The notes: a model not told the origin generated them from the sequence alone. DNA of 64,000 nucleotides from Flavobacterium sp. 1 (GCF_002797935.1 NZ_PGER01000001.1:558001-622000); one strand, 5' to 3'; numbered from the stretch's first letter, positions 53,960 to 62,343 are shown. Made by a program: numbers and translations.

Positions 53960-54130
53960 TAAATTAACAACCAAACTGACAAAGTACACCATTGGTACTA
54001 CAAAGTTTTTAGACTTATCCGCTGATTAGGACTTTGTCAGTTTATATTGAACAAGCATCAAATAGTAATTCAGGTTTTAAGGCCTATTATCAAGGTTACG
54101 AGTGTGTTCAATAATTTGGTTGCTAATGCT
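53960..54130 (+). ncRNA. Predicted bridge RNA of the IS110 element
   Basis: Two stems with internal loops lie upstream of the transposase gene. Stem 1 is a perfect 13-bp pair (53973-53985 with 54031-54043); its loop carries TGGTACTAC (53993-54001), found again in the left flank (53918-53926), and CCGCTGATTA (54019-54028), whose complement TAATCAGCGG is the right flank at 55299-55308. Stem 2 (ATTGAACA 54046-54053 with TGTTCAAT 54105-54112) carries ATAGTA and AAGGTTA, which fit the two element ends (CATAGTA and, with one offset, TACCTT). This is the target-loop and donor-loop layout of IS110 bridge RNAs. Exact RNA ends are unknown. Confidence 0.7.
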
Positions 54131-54144
54131 TAAAATCTTTTCTT

Positions 54145-55146
54145 ATGAGTAAATTTAAACATTTTTTAGGTATCGATGTGTCAAAAGAATATTTTGATGC
54201 CGTAGTAATTTTGGATAGAAATAAAGAAAAATCAATTCACAGCCAGTTTGTAAATGATTACAAAGGAATCAAGTCCCTTTGCAAATGGCTCAAGGAACAA
54301 GGTTCCACGTTTGAAAACACGCTTGTTTGTTTAGAACACACAGGAATGTACGGCAAGTTAATAATCAAATGTCTAATGATTGAAAAGTTCTCACTTTGGG
54401 TCGAAATGTCACTGAAAATTATTCGCAGCATTGGGGTTCAAAGAGGCAAAAACGACAAAGTTGATGCCCAAAGAATTGCTTTTTATGCCATGAAAAATGT
54501 GGAGGAAGCAGTTATTTTTAATGCTCCCAGAATGGAAATCAACAAAATGAGAAATCTTTTGTCCCTGCGGGAAAAATTAGTTGCAACAAAAGCTTCTTTG
54601 TTGCGAAATGTAAAAGAACTCAAAGCCTTTGATTTGGAAGTAGCCAGACTTTCTGAAAAACTACAGAAAAGCACCATCAAGGGAATTGATTTGGATCTAA
54701 AAAACATTGAAAAACAATTGGACAAAACAATAAATGACGATGAAAATATTTCTAGAATTTTCACTCTTGTCACATCTGTTATTGGCATCGGAAAAGTAAC
54801 GGCTTTGTTTTTGATTTGTTTTACAAACGAATTTACAATGTATACAACTCCTCGCCAACTGGCTTGTTATGCAGGTGTTGTACCTTTTGAACATACCTCG
54901 GGGAAAAGTATTCGCTCAAAACCAAAAGTCCATTATGTGGCTAACAAAAAATTAAAAAAACAGCTTCATATGTGTGCCTTGTCAGCAATTACCAGTGATC
55001 CTGAATTAAAAAATTATTTTAATCGAAAGGTGGAAGAAGGTAAAAACAAGATGCTTATCATAAACAATGTTAGGAACAAACTTGTACATAGAGTATGTGC
55101 ATGCATAAGAGAAAACAAAATGTTTGAAAAAAGACAAGTAGCGTAA
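54145..55146 (+). CDS. IS110-family transposase (RNA-guided recombinase)
   Basis: 333 residues. N-terminal RuvC-like DEDD domain: Asp11 in LGIDVSKEYFD, Glu64 in CLEHTGMYG, and Asp104/Asp107 in KNDKVDAQRIA. A coiled-coil middle (about 130-200) is followed by the C-terminal Tnp_20 domain with GIGKVTA, RQLACYAGVVPFEHTSGKS and the likely catalytic Ser252. It is intact and full length. The group with RNA upstream of the gene (IS110 proper) fits the structured leader found here. Confidence 0.93.
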   Translation: MSKFKHFLGIDVSKEYFDAVVILDRNKEKSIHSQFVNDYKGIKSLCKWLKEQGSTFENTLVCLEHTGMYGKLIIKCLMIEKFSLWVEMSLKIIRSIGVQRGKNDKVDAQRIAFYAMKNVEEAVIFNAPRMEINKMRNLLSLREKLVATKASLLRNVKELKAFDLEVARLSEKLQKSTIKGIDLDLKNIEKQLDKTINDDENISRIFTLVTSVIGIGKVTALFLICFTNEFTMYTTPRQLACYAGVVPFEHTSGKSIRSKPKVHYVANKKLKKQLHMCALSAITSDPELKNYFNRKVEEGKNKMLIINNVRNKLVHRVCACIRENKMFEKRQVA

Positions 55147-55298
55147 AAAAAACATTAAATAAAATTTCTTTTGAAAGGAAAGAGAAAAAAATGCTCTTCC
55201 CCTTCGCAAGACTTTTTTGTTTTTCCTAAATCAAAGTTATTAATTATTCGCAAAAAATAGATGGCTTTTTTACGAATTTTTATTTGGTAATACCATAG

Positions 55299-55388
55299 TA
55301 ATCAGCGGGTTTGGGACTAAATTAAACCCTATTTACGGATTTGCCAAATTTCTCAAATACAAAACCAATTTTTCATTAAGCTTAGGCA
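55299..55388 (-). repeat. Cassette repeat R5 (attC-like), right part, cut by IS110
   Basis: CAGCGGGTTTGGGACTAAAT, then TTACGGATTTGCCAAAT, and the CAAATACAAAACCAA core; the gene-side end is truncated after CATTAAGC. The missing distal end lies at 53904-53925 on the other side of the IS110 element. The stop of the OLD-type gene is 10 nt away. Confidence 0.65.
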
Positions 55389-55398
55389 GTCAATATAT

Positions 55399-56985
55399 CT
55401 AGTCGCTTAATCTTGAAAAATGGGTTACGACAGAAAGTAGAAATTCTGTTAAATCAACTTCAAGTTGAGTGTATTCTGGAGTCATTTCGAAAGCTTGCCA
55501 ACATAGCAATCGAGCGTAAGATCTGTCAACCGCTAAACCTAAATTTACCATTTCTTGAAATAAGGCATGGTGATCGGAGTTTACTAGTGCAGTATATAAT
55601 TGTGGGTTAGGATGTACGTTTAAATATGCACTAACTAAAAATTTTTCTGGAGCTGTATATGGATATAAAAAGAATGTGAATTCATCAGGATTTTGATGAT
55701 ACAATGAATAATGCGGATGGCTAACGTGATCACCATCAAAAATACAACAAAATCCTGTTTTTAATCTCATTGAGCGATAATTTCGTTTATGTCTCAAATA
55801 ATCGTTTTTTACTTGATCGATTGGCCCTGAAATAATAATATTTACAAGCTTATCAAAATGCTTCTTGGTTTGGTTAATCTTGATAAGAAAATTTTTGATG
55901 ATGAATTCTGCTTCTGTATCTTCACAATAAAGGTAGACAAGTGGGTATGCTTGTGAATCCATTTTTGAAAATGCGGCATTAACTGAAATCGATGAAATTA
56001 CTTCGAAATCACCATTTATTTTTTTGTCAATGAATTTTCTAGATTTCTGGGGGAATGAAGATAGTAACGTTGGTGAATGAGTGGTAATAACGAACTGTTT
56101 TTTGTGATGCCATGATATGTATTGAATAATATCCGCAAGCCTTCTTTGTACATTTGGATGAATTCCTGCTTCAAGTTCATCGATCATAACTAACGAGTCA
56201 TTAGGAGTTTCGAAAATATCTACTAAAATATTAATCAAAGATTCTTCACCTGAAGCGGCATTAAAACTTGAATATGGCTCACTTACTGCTGGAGGTACAG
56301 CTATCGGACTCAACAAATAGGCAGTTTTATTAATATGTGAGCCAATTCTGTGAATCTCAACAGCGGGTACATTTTCGAAAATATAATTGAAAGCCTGCTC
56401 TATCTCTTCATGTAATCTAGTACGGCCTGCAATATTTATTTTTGACTTTAAACTATTTGAGAAATTTCTAGCAGGTAATAATCTATCTAAATCTATAAGG
56501 CGAACTTGTTTATCTCTAATTTTAGCATTTATACGATTTACATCATTGCTCGCTTTTCCTAAACCAGTCCATGATTGGCTTGCTGCTGCTCTTCGACCTG
56601 TGCCTTGTCTATTGTCGTTTCCAACTCTCCAATGTAAAGTATAGGAATAGCTTCTCGTAGCAGATTCAAGTGAAGTAAATGTAAACACATCCCTCCATAG
56701 ATGCCGACGTAAAGTTGTTATAGGTTTTGTAGAATCATATTTTTGAAAATTTTCGTGGCTACATGCAATTATTAAAAGTAAACTAGTTTTTCCAATTTTA
56801 TTTGTACCACTGATTACGGTTATGGGATGATTAAATGTCAAATCCAAGTTATGTATATGCCTAAAATCATTTACAATAATTTGACTAAGAAAAAAACGAT
56901 AGCTGTTAGCAGCGTTTCCAAATGTTGTAGGATCATAATTTTCTACACTCCTTTTAGCATTTTCCAAATTTTGTAATTGTAGCAT
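55399..56985 (-). CDS. OLD-type ATP-dependent nuclease (AAA ATPase plus TOPRIM)
   Basis: 528 residues. N-terminal SMC-like ATPase: Walker A GTNKIGKTS at 60-68, an ABC-type signature in AASGEESL and Walker B LVMIDELEAGIHPNVQRRL, then FVITTHSPTLLSSFP. C-terminal TOPRIM domain with VYLYCEDTEAEFIIKNFL (metal Glu) and FDGDHVSHP (DxD). OLD and GajA enzymes with this order are phage-defence nucleases. No GajB- or PtuB-like partner gene is adjacent, so it may act alone (class 1 OLD). Repeat R5 follows its stop 10 nt on, so it appears to be cassette cargo. Confidence 0.85.
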   Translation of the reverse strand: MLQLQNLENAKRSVENYDPTTFGNAANSYRFFLSQIIVNDFRHIHNLDLTFNHPITVISGTNKIGKTSLLLIIACSHENFQKYDSTKPITTLRRHLWRDVFTFTSLESATRSYSYTLHWRVGNDNRQGTGRRAAASQSWTGLGKASNDVNRINAKIRDKQVRLIDLDRLLPARNFSNSLKSKINIAGRTRLHEEIEQAFNYIFENVPAVEIHRIGSHINKTAYLLSPIAVPPAVSEPYSSFNAASGEESLINILVDIFETPNDSLVMIDELEAGIHPNVQRRLADIIQYISWHHKKQFVITTHSPTLLSSFPQKSRKFIDKKINGDFEVISSISVNAAFSKMDSQAYPLVYLYCEDTEAEFIIKNFLIKINQTKKHFDKLVNIIISGPIDQVKNDYLRHKRNYRSMRLKTGFCCIFDGDHVSHPHYSLYHQNPDEFTFFLYPYTAPEKFLVSAYLNVHPNPQLYTALVNSDHHALFQEMVNLGLAVDRSYARLLCWQAFEMTPEYTQLEVDLTEFLLSVVTHFSRLSD

Positions 56986-57044
56986 ATTTTAGATTTAAAT
57001 GTTGTAAGTGATTTTTGATTGCCTGTAACTCGTTTATACATTTG

Positions 57045-57093
57045 ACAAAACCACACAACGAACCCAAAATAGAGTGGTTATGTGTGGTTTTGT
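57045..57093. repeat. Hairpin at the right end of the cassette region
   Basis: A perfect 13-bp stem, ACAAAACCACACA and its complement, enclosing AACGAACCCAAAATAGAGTGGTTA. The GTTATGTG inside recalls the outer end of the cassette repeats, but the rest differs. It may be a terminator for XdhC or a decayed boundary. Confidence 0.45.
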
Positions 57094-57129
57094 TACACAT
57101 CATTTTAATTCAAATATATACAATTTTGA

Positions 57130-58149
57130 TTACAAATCTTCCAAACCTTTTCCATTGAGAAAACAAGCATATTCTGCCTGCTTTTGGTTGGTATGCCAAG
57201 TGCTGGTGATTTCTGCCATTATCGATAATGCTATTTCTTCAGGAGTTTTACTTCCAATAGCCAAACCGGCTGGACCATGAATTTTATCAAAGACCTCATC
57301 ATCAATCAGTAGATCCATATCAAGAATGGCGTTCAGTAATTTTTCCCTGCGATGCACTGGACCAAGAAGACCTATATACCGAACTTTAGAAGTAATGATA
57401 GTAAGCAGAAAGCGCAAATCTTTGGAGTAATTATGACTCATCACTACAACGGCAGTATTTTTGCAAAATAAATTGGGATCCAAATCTTCGGGTTTCAGGG
57501 TTACCACCGATTTCGCAAAGGGGAAATCAGTACTATTTACAGCACTGTATTCCGAACCTATCACGATGACTTCCCATCCTAAGAATGATGCCATTTGGCT
57601 TAGTTTCTCTGCATCATGTTCTATTCCAAAAATGCACAATCGGTTTAGAGGCTCAATTTTCTGTGTGAAAACCAGATTATTGGAACCTTTCTCATAATTG
57701 GAATGATAAATAGTAATGTCTTTGAATTCAAAAGAAGTTCCAAAGTTGGGTTTGCTTATTTCATCAGTAAGGAAAGAACACGACAAGGAAAATGGCTGTC
57801 TTTGCTGAATTGCATTTTCTATCAAATCGATTAATTCAGTATCGGGATGAAACAATTCTATTAAAATATAAATGCTTCCTTCACAGCCCAATCGAAAACG
57901 ACCATCGTATTTAAACACCTTCGGACAATTGGAAGAAAACACACTACTAGATTGTCTGATTACTTCCTGTTCGACACAGCCACCGCTTAATGCTCCCGTA
58001 ATATTTCCATATTCATCAATAAGCATCTGCGTTCCTTCCTTTCGATAGGAAGAACCTTCTACATGGACAATGGTAGCCAGAACGGTTCGTACATTCTTTT
58101 TACTCGCCCTTTTGTATGACGCTATTATTTTTAAAAATTCGTGGGTCAT
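57130..58149 (-). CDS. XdhC/CoxI family molybdenum-cofactor insertion protein
   Basis: 339 residues. The XdhC_CoxI domain opens with TVLATIVHVEGSSYRKEGTQMLI and contains GALSGGCVEQEV; a C-terminal Rossmann domain follows (LCIFGIEHDAEKLSQMASFLGWEV, then YIGLLGPVHRREKLL and IHGPAGLAIGSKTPEEIALSIMAEI). XdhC binds and sulfurates the molybdenum cofactor before it is inserted into xanthine dehydrogenase. This fits the xanthine dehydrogenase subunit gene at the right edge. It is 30 nt downstream of the phosphoesterase gene. Confidence 0.92.
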   Translation of the reverse strand: MTHEFLKIIASYKRASKKNVRTVLATIVHVEGSSYRKEGTQMLIDEYGNITGALSGGCVEQEVIRQSSSVFSSNCPKVFKYDGRFRLGCEGSIYILIELFHPDTELIDLIENAIQQRQPFSLSCSFLTDEISKPNFGTSFEFKDITIYHSNYEKGSNNLVFTQKIEPLNRLCIFGIEHDAEKLSQMASFLGWEVIVIGSEYSAVNSTDFPFAKSVVTLKPEDLDPNLFCKNTAVVVMSHNYSKDLRFLLTIITSKVRYIGLLGPVHRREKLLNAILDMDLLIDDEVFDKIHGPAGLAIGSKTPEEIALSIMAEITSTWHTNQKQAEYACFLNGKGLEDL

Positions 58150-58179
58150 GTATGCTATGATTTAAATTTTCGGGAATGC

Positions 58180-59706
58180 TTAATTATTCCCGAAAAGATT
58201 TTTATAGTTCAATTGAATATATTCCAAAATTTCACTTGATGAAGGTTTTGGATTACCGGTCATATCTTCGAGAACATCAGCTATCAGGTGATGCAGGTCG
58301 TTTACATGTAATTCTCCAGCTTTCAGATTCCATTCCAATGGTTTTACAGTTGGAATATCATCCTTACGGGCATATTCCAGTTCCAGCAGGGACGAAAAAT
58401 CAGGCGCATTTTTATCCCTTTCGGTAAGGGAGCCTTCAAGATTAAAACAATTCTGAACCGTTTTGATTATGGACGAATGATCAAATGGCGTATAACCATC
58501 TGGTCTTGCAATAAGTCCCTTTTTGATGTAGGGATTAATCACCACGCAGGGAACCCGCACACCAAAACGATTGAAAAGGAATCCGTCCTGACCCGCTCGT
58601 CCATCTTCGTAAGGATTTTTGGCACCCGTTGGAGGAGCAACGTGATCATAGGTTCCGCCATGTTCATCATAGGTAATAATAAACATTGTGCTGTCAAAAA
58701 CAGGCGAAGATTTAATCATATTGTAGATATCGGCAATCAATTTTTCACCCGCCCGAATATCAGTAGGAGGGTGCTGGTCGTTTTGTCCTTCTCCGCCATA
58801 GTTGGGTTCTAAGAAAGAATAACTAGGAAGATTTCCTTCTTTGCATTTGGCTTCAAAATCGCTCAGCGTTCCAAAATTGTTATTGTATTTAGCATCATGC
58901 AATTGTGTCATGATTAATCGGGTAAGCGAGAAATGATTATCCCCGAATTCACCGTCTTTATCTTTTGAGCTGGCAAAATCATTATTGCCAAAAATGCCCC
59001 AGCTTAGATCTTGTCTGCCTCCATCAATAGCCTCCTGTATCTGGTTAAAGATCGTTTTGGCATCGCATTGAGCAACAGGATTGTTATTGACATGCCCCGT
59101 CGATGTGGCCGCATGTACAAAGTCACGATTGGGGATAGTCTGGCTTGGTACCGAACAGTGATAATGATCGCAAACCGCAAAACCCTTAGCTAGTTCACTC
59201 AACACAGGAGTTTGTTCAGGAGTATAGCATTTCATGATACTGCGAGGATTTGTAGGATCATCACCAAAGCTGAAAGCGCCATACAGCATGGCATTTTGAT
59301 AATTCTGTACAAAGCCCATATTAATTGCTGGCGGTGCATATTGCTGCGCCACTTTATATTTTAGAAACAATTGATGATTAGTATCTTTAAAACCTTCCCC
59401 CGGATCGGGATTAGGAAGCGTAAAATCTACAGGGTTCGGAATAAGCTCTCCTCTGCGTTTTTTGGGCTGACCGTTTTTCTCAATCATTACTTTTTCAATG
59501 AAAGGGATACCATCAGAATCTATATTGTCCAGCGGATTCCATAGGTCTTTTGTCAGTCCTTCAAATTGCTGGTTATGAGGTGGTTTTTCATCACTATACA
59601 GCCAGCCTAATAGATTGTCGAAAGACCTGTTTTCCAACATGAGTACGACGATATGCTTAATTGTATTTTGTAATTTGTCTTTATTCGGTGTTAGATATTG
59701 GTCCAT
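58180..59706 (-). CDS. Phosphoesterase family protein (phospholipase C/acid phosphatase-like), no signal peptide
   Basis: 508 residues of the alkaline-phosphatase-fold phosphoesterase family: HIVVLMLENRSFDNLLGWL with the metal/nucleophile region, HYHCSVPSQTIPNRDFVHAATSTGH, SFLEPNYGGEGQNDQHPPTD and TMFIITYDEHGGTYDHVAPP. Such enzymes cleave phosphate esters, including phospholipids (PLC) or phosphomonoesters. Family members are usually exported by Tat, but this one starts MDQYLTPNKDKLQ with no signal sequence, and no upstream in-frame extension is evident. It lies 47 nt after the DNase II gene and 30 nt before xdhC. Confidence 0.87.
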   Translation of the reverse strand: MDQYLTPNKDKLQNTIKHIVVLMLENRSFDNLLGWLYSDEKPPHNQQFEGLTKDLWNPLDNIDSDGIPFIEKVMIEKNGQPKKRRGELIPNPVDFTLPNPDPGEGFKDTNHQLFLKYKVAQQYAPPAINMGFVQNYQNAMLYGAFSFGDDPTNPRSIMKCYTPEQTPVLSELAKGFAVCDHYHCSVPSQTIPNRDFVHAATSTGHVNNNPVAQCDAKTIFNQIQEAIDGGRQDLSWGIFGNNDFASSKDKDGEFGDNHFSLTRLIMTQLHDAKYNNNFGTLSDFEAKCKEGNLPSYSFLEPNYGGEGQNDQHPPTDIRAGEKLIADIYNMIKSSPVFDSTMFIITYDEHGGTYDHVAPPTGAKNPYEDGRAGQDGFLFNRFGVRVPCVVINPYIKKGLIARPDGYTPFDHSSIIKTVQNCFNLEGSLTERDKNAPDFSSLLELEYARKDDIPTVKPLEWNLKAGELHVNDLHHLIADVLEDMTGNPKPSSSEILEYIQLNYKNLFGNN

Positions 59707-59753
59707 CTTACTGCATTTATTTACTTAGTTTTTTGTAATAAATCAAGGTTTGT

Positions 59754-60803
59754 TTAGTGTGTTGCTTTGATTAAGTTCTGAGCGTCAACTCTAGAATGTC
59801 CTGGTGGTGCGACAATAAGGTCTGTTTTTGATAAAGCGGCCCATAATGTATTGTCCTGAAAAGCGATTGTTCCACCTCCGCGTTTTTCCTGAGAAATCAT
59901 ACGATTGATATCGCCAACACAAACCCAGTCTGAATCTACACTAACAGCCCATTTGGCATGGTCGTGGGTTTCTGGCCAGTTCCATGGGATATTCAGTGGA
60001 CTCAGGTCAATATATTTAACATCAAAGGTTTTGTGAATTCCATCACTGTCTAGTGTTGGCGGAATTTTTCCTCTAATCCAGGTTTCTACATCAATATCAG
60101 TTCCTAGGGCAGGACCAACCAGATCATTCCAGAAATCTTTGTTCCATTTTTCATTCTTAGCAATGACTTTAAAGTCAAATCCGCCTCGTGATTTATAAGC
60201 TAATACATCTGAATCTCCTGTAGGATTAGGGTTCAGTGGCTGACTGAGAATATAAAGAGGATCGTTTTTATCTAACGAATCAGGTATATGTGGCAAATAG
60301 ACTTGCGGCACCTGATGGTTTGCCATTTGAGCAGCAATTTTACCCGCCGTTTCCATGTCTATGGAAATGCAAAGATAAGTCTGTCCGTACTCAGGTGTTG
60401 GCATTGAGGTGGCTGTGGCATCAGCATATTTTGGCCAGGAATGAAGCAGCCATAAAGCGGTTTTTGTATCGGTATCAAAAGCAAGGACACCTTTAGTATG
60501 GCCGTAAGTACTGCTGTCCGTTCTATTGGCATCGGCAGGCATTTCGTCATTGTACAGAATCCATCCGGTAGTGGGTGATGGAGTATCGAAGATTGCTTTT
60601 AATGTAAGGTCTAGCGCTCCTTTTCCATCTGTAAGCAGATTAGGAGACTGAACCACTTTTTTTATATTAGGGTCATAATAAACGTATTCATAACCTGTAG
60701 CAGTAGGCTCGTCTGCCGTTTTACCCAATTTTGGAACTTTATAAGCAAACCACCAATCTACTGGTTGACCGCTTTCATCTAATGCAGAAATTGTATTGGC
60801 CAT
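59754..60803 (-). CDS. DNase II family protein
   Basis: 349 residues. It reproduces the eukaryotic lysosomal DNase II plan: DWWFAYKVPK near the start, the first HxK in GHTKGVLAFD (His102), LLHSWPKYA (121-125), and the second HxK in DHAKWAVS (His282) followed by WVCVGDINRM and SQEKRGGGTIAF. DNase II is a metal-independent phospholipase D-like endonuclease that works at acid pH. Bacterial homologues exist but are sparse. No signal peptide is seen. Both catalytic HxK motifs are intact. It is in a minus-strand group with the phosphoesterase and xdhC genes. Confidence 0.9.
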   Translation of the reverse strand: MANTISALDESGQPVDWWFAYKVPKLGKTADEPTATGYEYVYYDPNIKKVVQSPNLLTDGKGALDLTLKAIFDTPSPTTGWILYNDEMPADANRTDSSTYGHTKGVLAFDTDTKTALWLLHSWPKYADATATSMPTPEYGQTYLCISIDMETAGKIAAQMANHQVPQVYLPHIPDSLDKNDPLYILSQPLNPNPTGDSDVLAYKSRGGFDFKVIAKNEKWNKDFWNDLVGPALGTDIDVETWIRGKIPPTLDSDGIHKTFDVKYIDLSPLNIPWNWPETHDHAKWAVSVDSDWVCVGDINRMISQEKRGGGTIAFQDNTLWAALSKTDLIVAPPGHSRVDAQNLIKATH

Positions 60804-60845
60804 TTTTATATTTTTTAAAGTTTAGTATAGCATTACCTATAGTTA

Positions 60846-60879
60846 TACCGATTCAAATTTTTGAAGACTTGAATCGGTA
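60846..60879 (-). terminator. Hairpin between the haem lipoprotein and DNase II genes
   Basis: A perfect 11-bp inverted repeat (TACCGATTCAA/TTGAATCGGTA) with a 12-nt loop. It suggests that the upstream xanthine dehydrogenase-lipoprotein genes and the downstream DNase II-phosphoesterase-xdhC genes are partly separate transcripts. Confidence 0.55.
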
Positions 60880-60912
60880 TTCTAATTATGAATTAATAAT
60901 GTATGCTGTAAA

Positions 60913-62343
60913 TTATTTATTAGGAGCTATATCTCCACGTCGAATAGGTACCTGAACAGCTTTATACTGGGAAGCAAAACTTCCTTTTTCTGCAGCTTCT
61001 TTTGCAGTGAAAAAGTTTTCTAAAGCAATGGCTACCTGAAAAGAGAAATCTGTTGAATATACGGTCTGATTCATAGAGGTGCCGCAGTCTATATTTTGGA
61101 ACCATTTCATCCATTCATGACCACCACCGCCTACTGGAGGAGCCTGTCCGCCATCTGGTGCTGCATTAGGAGGGACAAGTGACGTAACTGCAGGATATTG
61201 TGCTGCATTATGACAGGACATACATGAAACGGTATTTAAATCGGCAGGGCCATCCAATCGGCCATTCCAGCCAAGATGCTGAGGAGGAAGATCTGCACTT
61301 TCGAAAATTACTGTTTCTTTCAGATCTTTGTTTACCTCAGTTTTGATTGGAGGATATGGAGAGGTTTTGTTGATTTTGTTTTCAGGATCATTACCCCATG
61401 TAAGTCCAACAGGGACAAGGTTCATCAATTTGTTTTTCTTATTCAGTTTTCCGTTGTAACAGAAAGTTCCAAATACCCATCCAGTCCCTTCAGGATTGCT
61501 TGGACTTCTGTCTGCTCTTGGATCACGAACAGAAATATCCATTTGCAAAAGATGTACATCTGAAACGACTCTTTTGCTTGATTTCCAGAAATTTTCAGTG
61601 ATATACGCTTTCCATGTCAATGGATTTACAAGATAATCTACGAAGTCTGTTCCTTTAGGAGCATCTGTAAAAAGTAATTTTACAAAAACAGTTCCTGTTG
61701 GGAATCCGCCATTATCATAGCGTTTATCTAGTGTTTTTAGATTAGGATGCTGAGGATCTTTCCACATTTTACCCATGGCATAACCTGCTTTATCATTAAT
61801 TAAAGTTATAGCATATACAGAGTAATCGCCATCAACTCCTTTAAGTCCGGGTCCTAACTGGTAAGGTCCTAGCGGGGCTTCTTTAATTAGACCATGAAAA
61901 CCTTCTGTACCTCCGTTTGGAGGATAGGCTGCTGGTCCTTCAACACTTGGGTGCAGCCATGGAATATGATACCAGTCGCGGATTTTATTTTCGAAAGGAT
62001 TCCAGTCTTCTGTATTTCCTTCAAAACCATAATCCCGAACGGCTTCAATGTATTTTAAAGGCTCTTTTTTGAAATCGATATCAAGAAATTTAGGCATTTC
62101 TTCAGGCATTTCTGTCGGGAAATCTGTTTTAAGGCGAAATATTGGCTGGTCAGCATATTTATCTCTGTATTCCTGAGGGGTTACCATATAACCGAAATCA
62201 GGGAAACCATTTTCTTCATAGTTTTGTTTCTCTAATGCTGTCAGGGCAATTGGTGTTTTTTCAGCAACTGGATTTTCATGTTTTTTGTCGCAGGAAGCGA
62301 AAAAGATGGAACTTGCAATAATAAGCGGTTTTAGCTGTTTCAT
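60913..62343 (-). CDS. Monohaem c-type cytochrome-like lipoprotein of unknown function
   Basis: 476 residues with lipobox FFASCDK (Cys19). One haem-binding motif CMSCH sits near residue 385 in VSCMSCHNAAQYP. The large N-terminal part (PIFRLKTDFPTEMPEEMP, DWYHIPWLHPSVEGPAAYPPNGGTEGFHGL, PLTWKAYITENFWKSS, GWVFGTFCYNG) matches no domain I know but looks conserved and globular. It is probably periplasmic or surface exposed and could pass electrons from a periplasmic reaction. It is 57 nt downstream of the xanthine dehydrogenase gene. Confidence 0.8.
   Translation of the reverse strand: MKQLKPLIIASSIFFASCDKKHENPVAEKTPIALTALEKQNYEENGFPDFGYMVTPQEYRDKYADQPIFRLKTDFPTEMPEEMPKFLDIDFKKEPLKYIEAVRDYGFEGNTEDWNPFENKIRDWYHIPWLHPSVEGPAAYPPNGGTEGFHGLIKEAPLGPYQLGPGLKGVDGDYSVYAITLINDKAGYAMGKMWKDPQHPNLKTLDKRYDNGGFPTGTVFVKLLFTDAPKGTDFVDYLVNPLTWKAYITENFWKSSKRVVSDVHLLQMDISVRDPRADRSPSNPEGTGWVFGTFCYNGKLNKKNKLMNLVPVGLTWGNDPENKINKTSPYPPIKTEVNKDLKETVIFESADLPPQHLGWNGRLDGPADLNTVSCMSCHNAAQYPAVTSLVPPNAAPDGGQAPPVGGGGHEWMKWFQNIDCGTSMNQTVYSTDFSFQVAIALENFFTAKEAAEKGSFASQYKAVQVPIRRGDIAPNK

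Larger units (their letters stand above)
53924..55300 (+). mobile_element. IS110-family insertion sequence inside cassette repeat R5
   Basis: About 1.38 kb. Left flank …CCTGGTAC and right flank ATCAGCGGGTTTGGG…, with TA present at both junctions, rejoin to GGTACTAATCAGCGG, which matches the same place in R2 (GGTACAAGCAG) and R3 (GGTACGACAGTGGG). There are no terminal inverted repeats or longer target duplication, as usual for IS110. Exact ends are ambiguous by the shared TA. Confidence 0.75.
51131..56985 (-). mobile_element. Integron-like gene cassette array without visible integrase
   Basis: Five genes on the minus strand, each with a repeat of one family directly after its stop codon: R1 51131-51205, R2 51861-51986, R3 52543-52678, R4 53215-53308, R5 split by IS110 (left part to 53925, right part 55299-55388). 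Repeat-to-stop gaps are 5-13 nt. Gene plus downstream recombination site, all in one direction, is the organisation of integron cassettes; arrays without intI are known as CALINs. Assignment of the repeats as true attC sites is inference. Confidence 0.6.

Noticed and set aside
51131..55388. CRISPR array
   Set aside because: The repeats are 75-135 bp, diverged, spaced by whole genes, and no cas genes are present.
57130..60803. Type VI secretion effector module
   Set aside because: Signal-less DNase and phospholipase-like genes alone are not enough; no VgrG, PAAR, Hcp or immunity genes are present.
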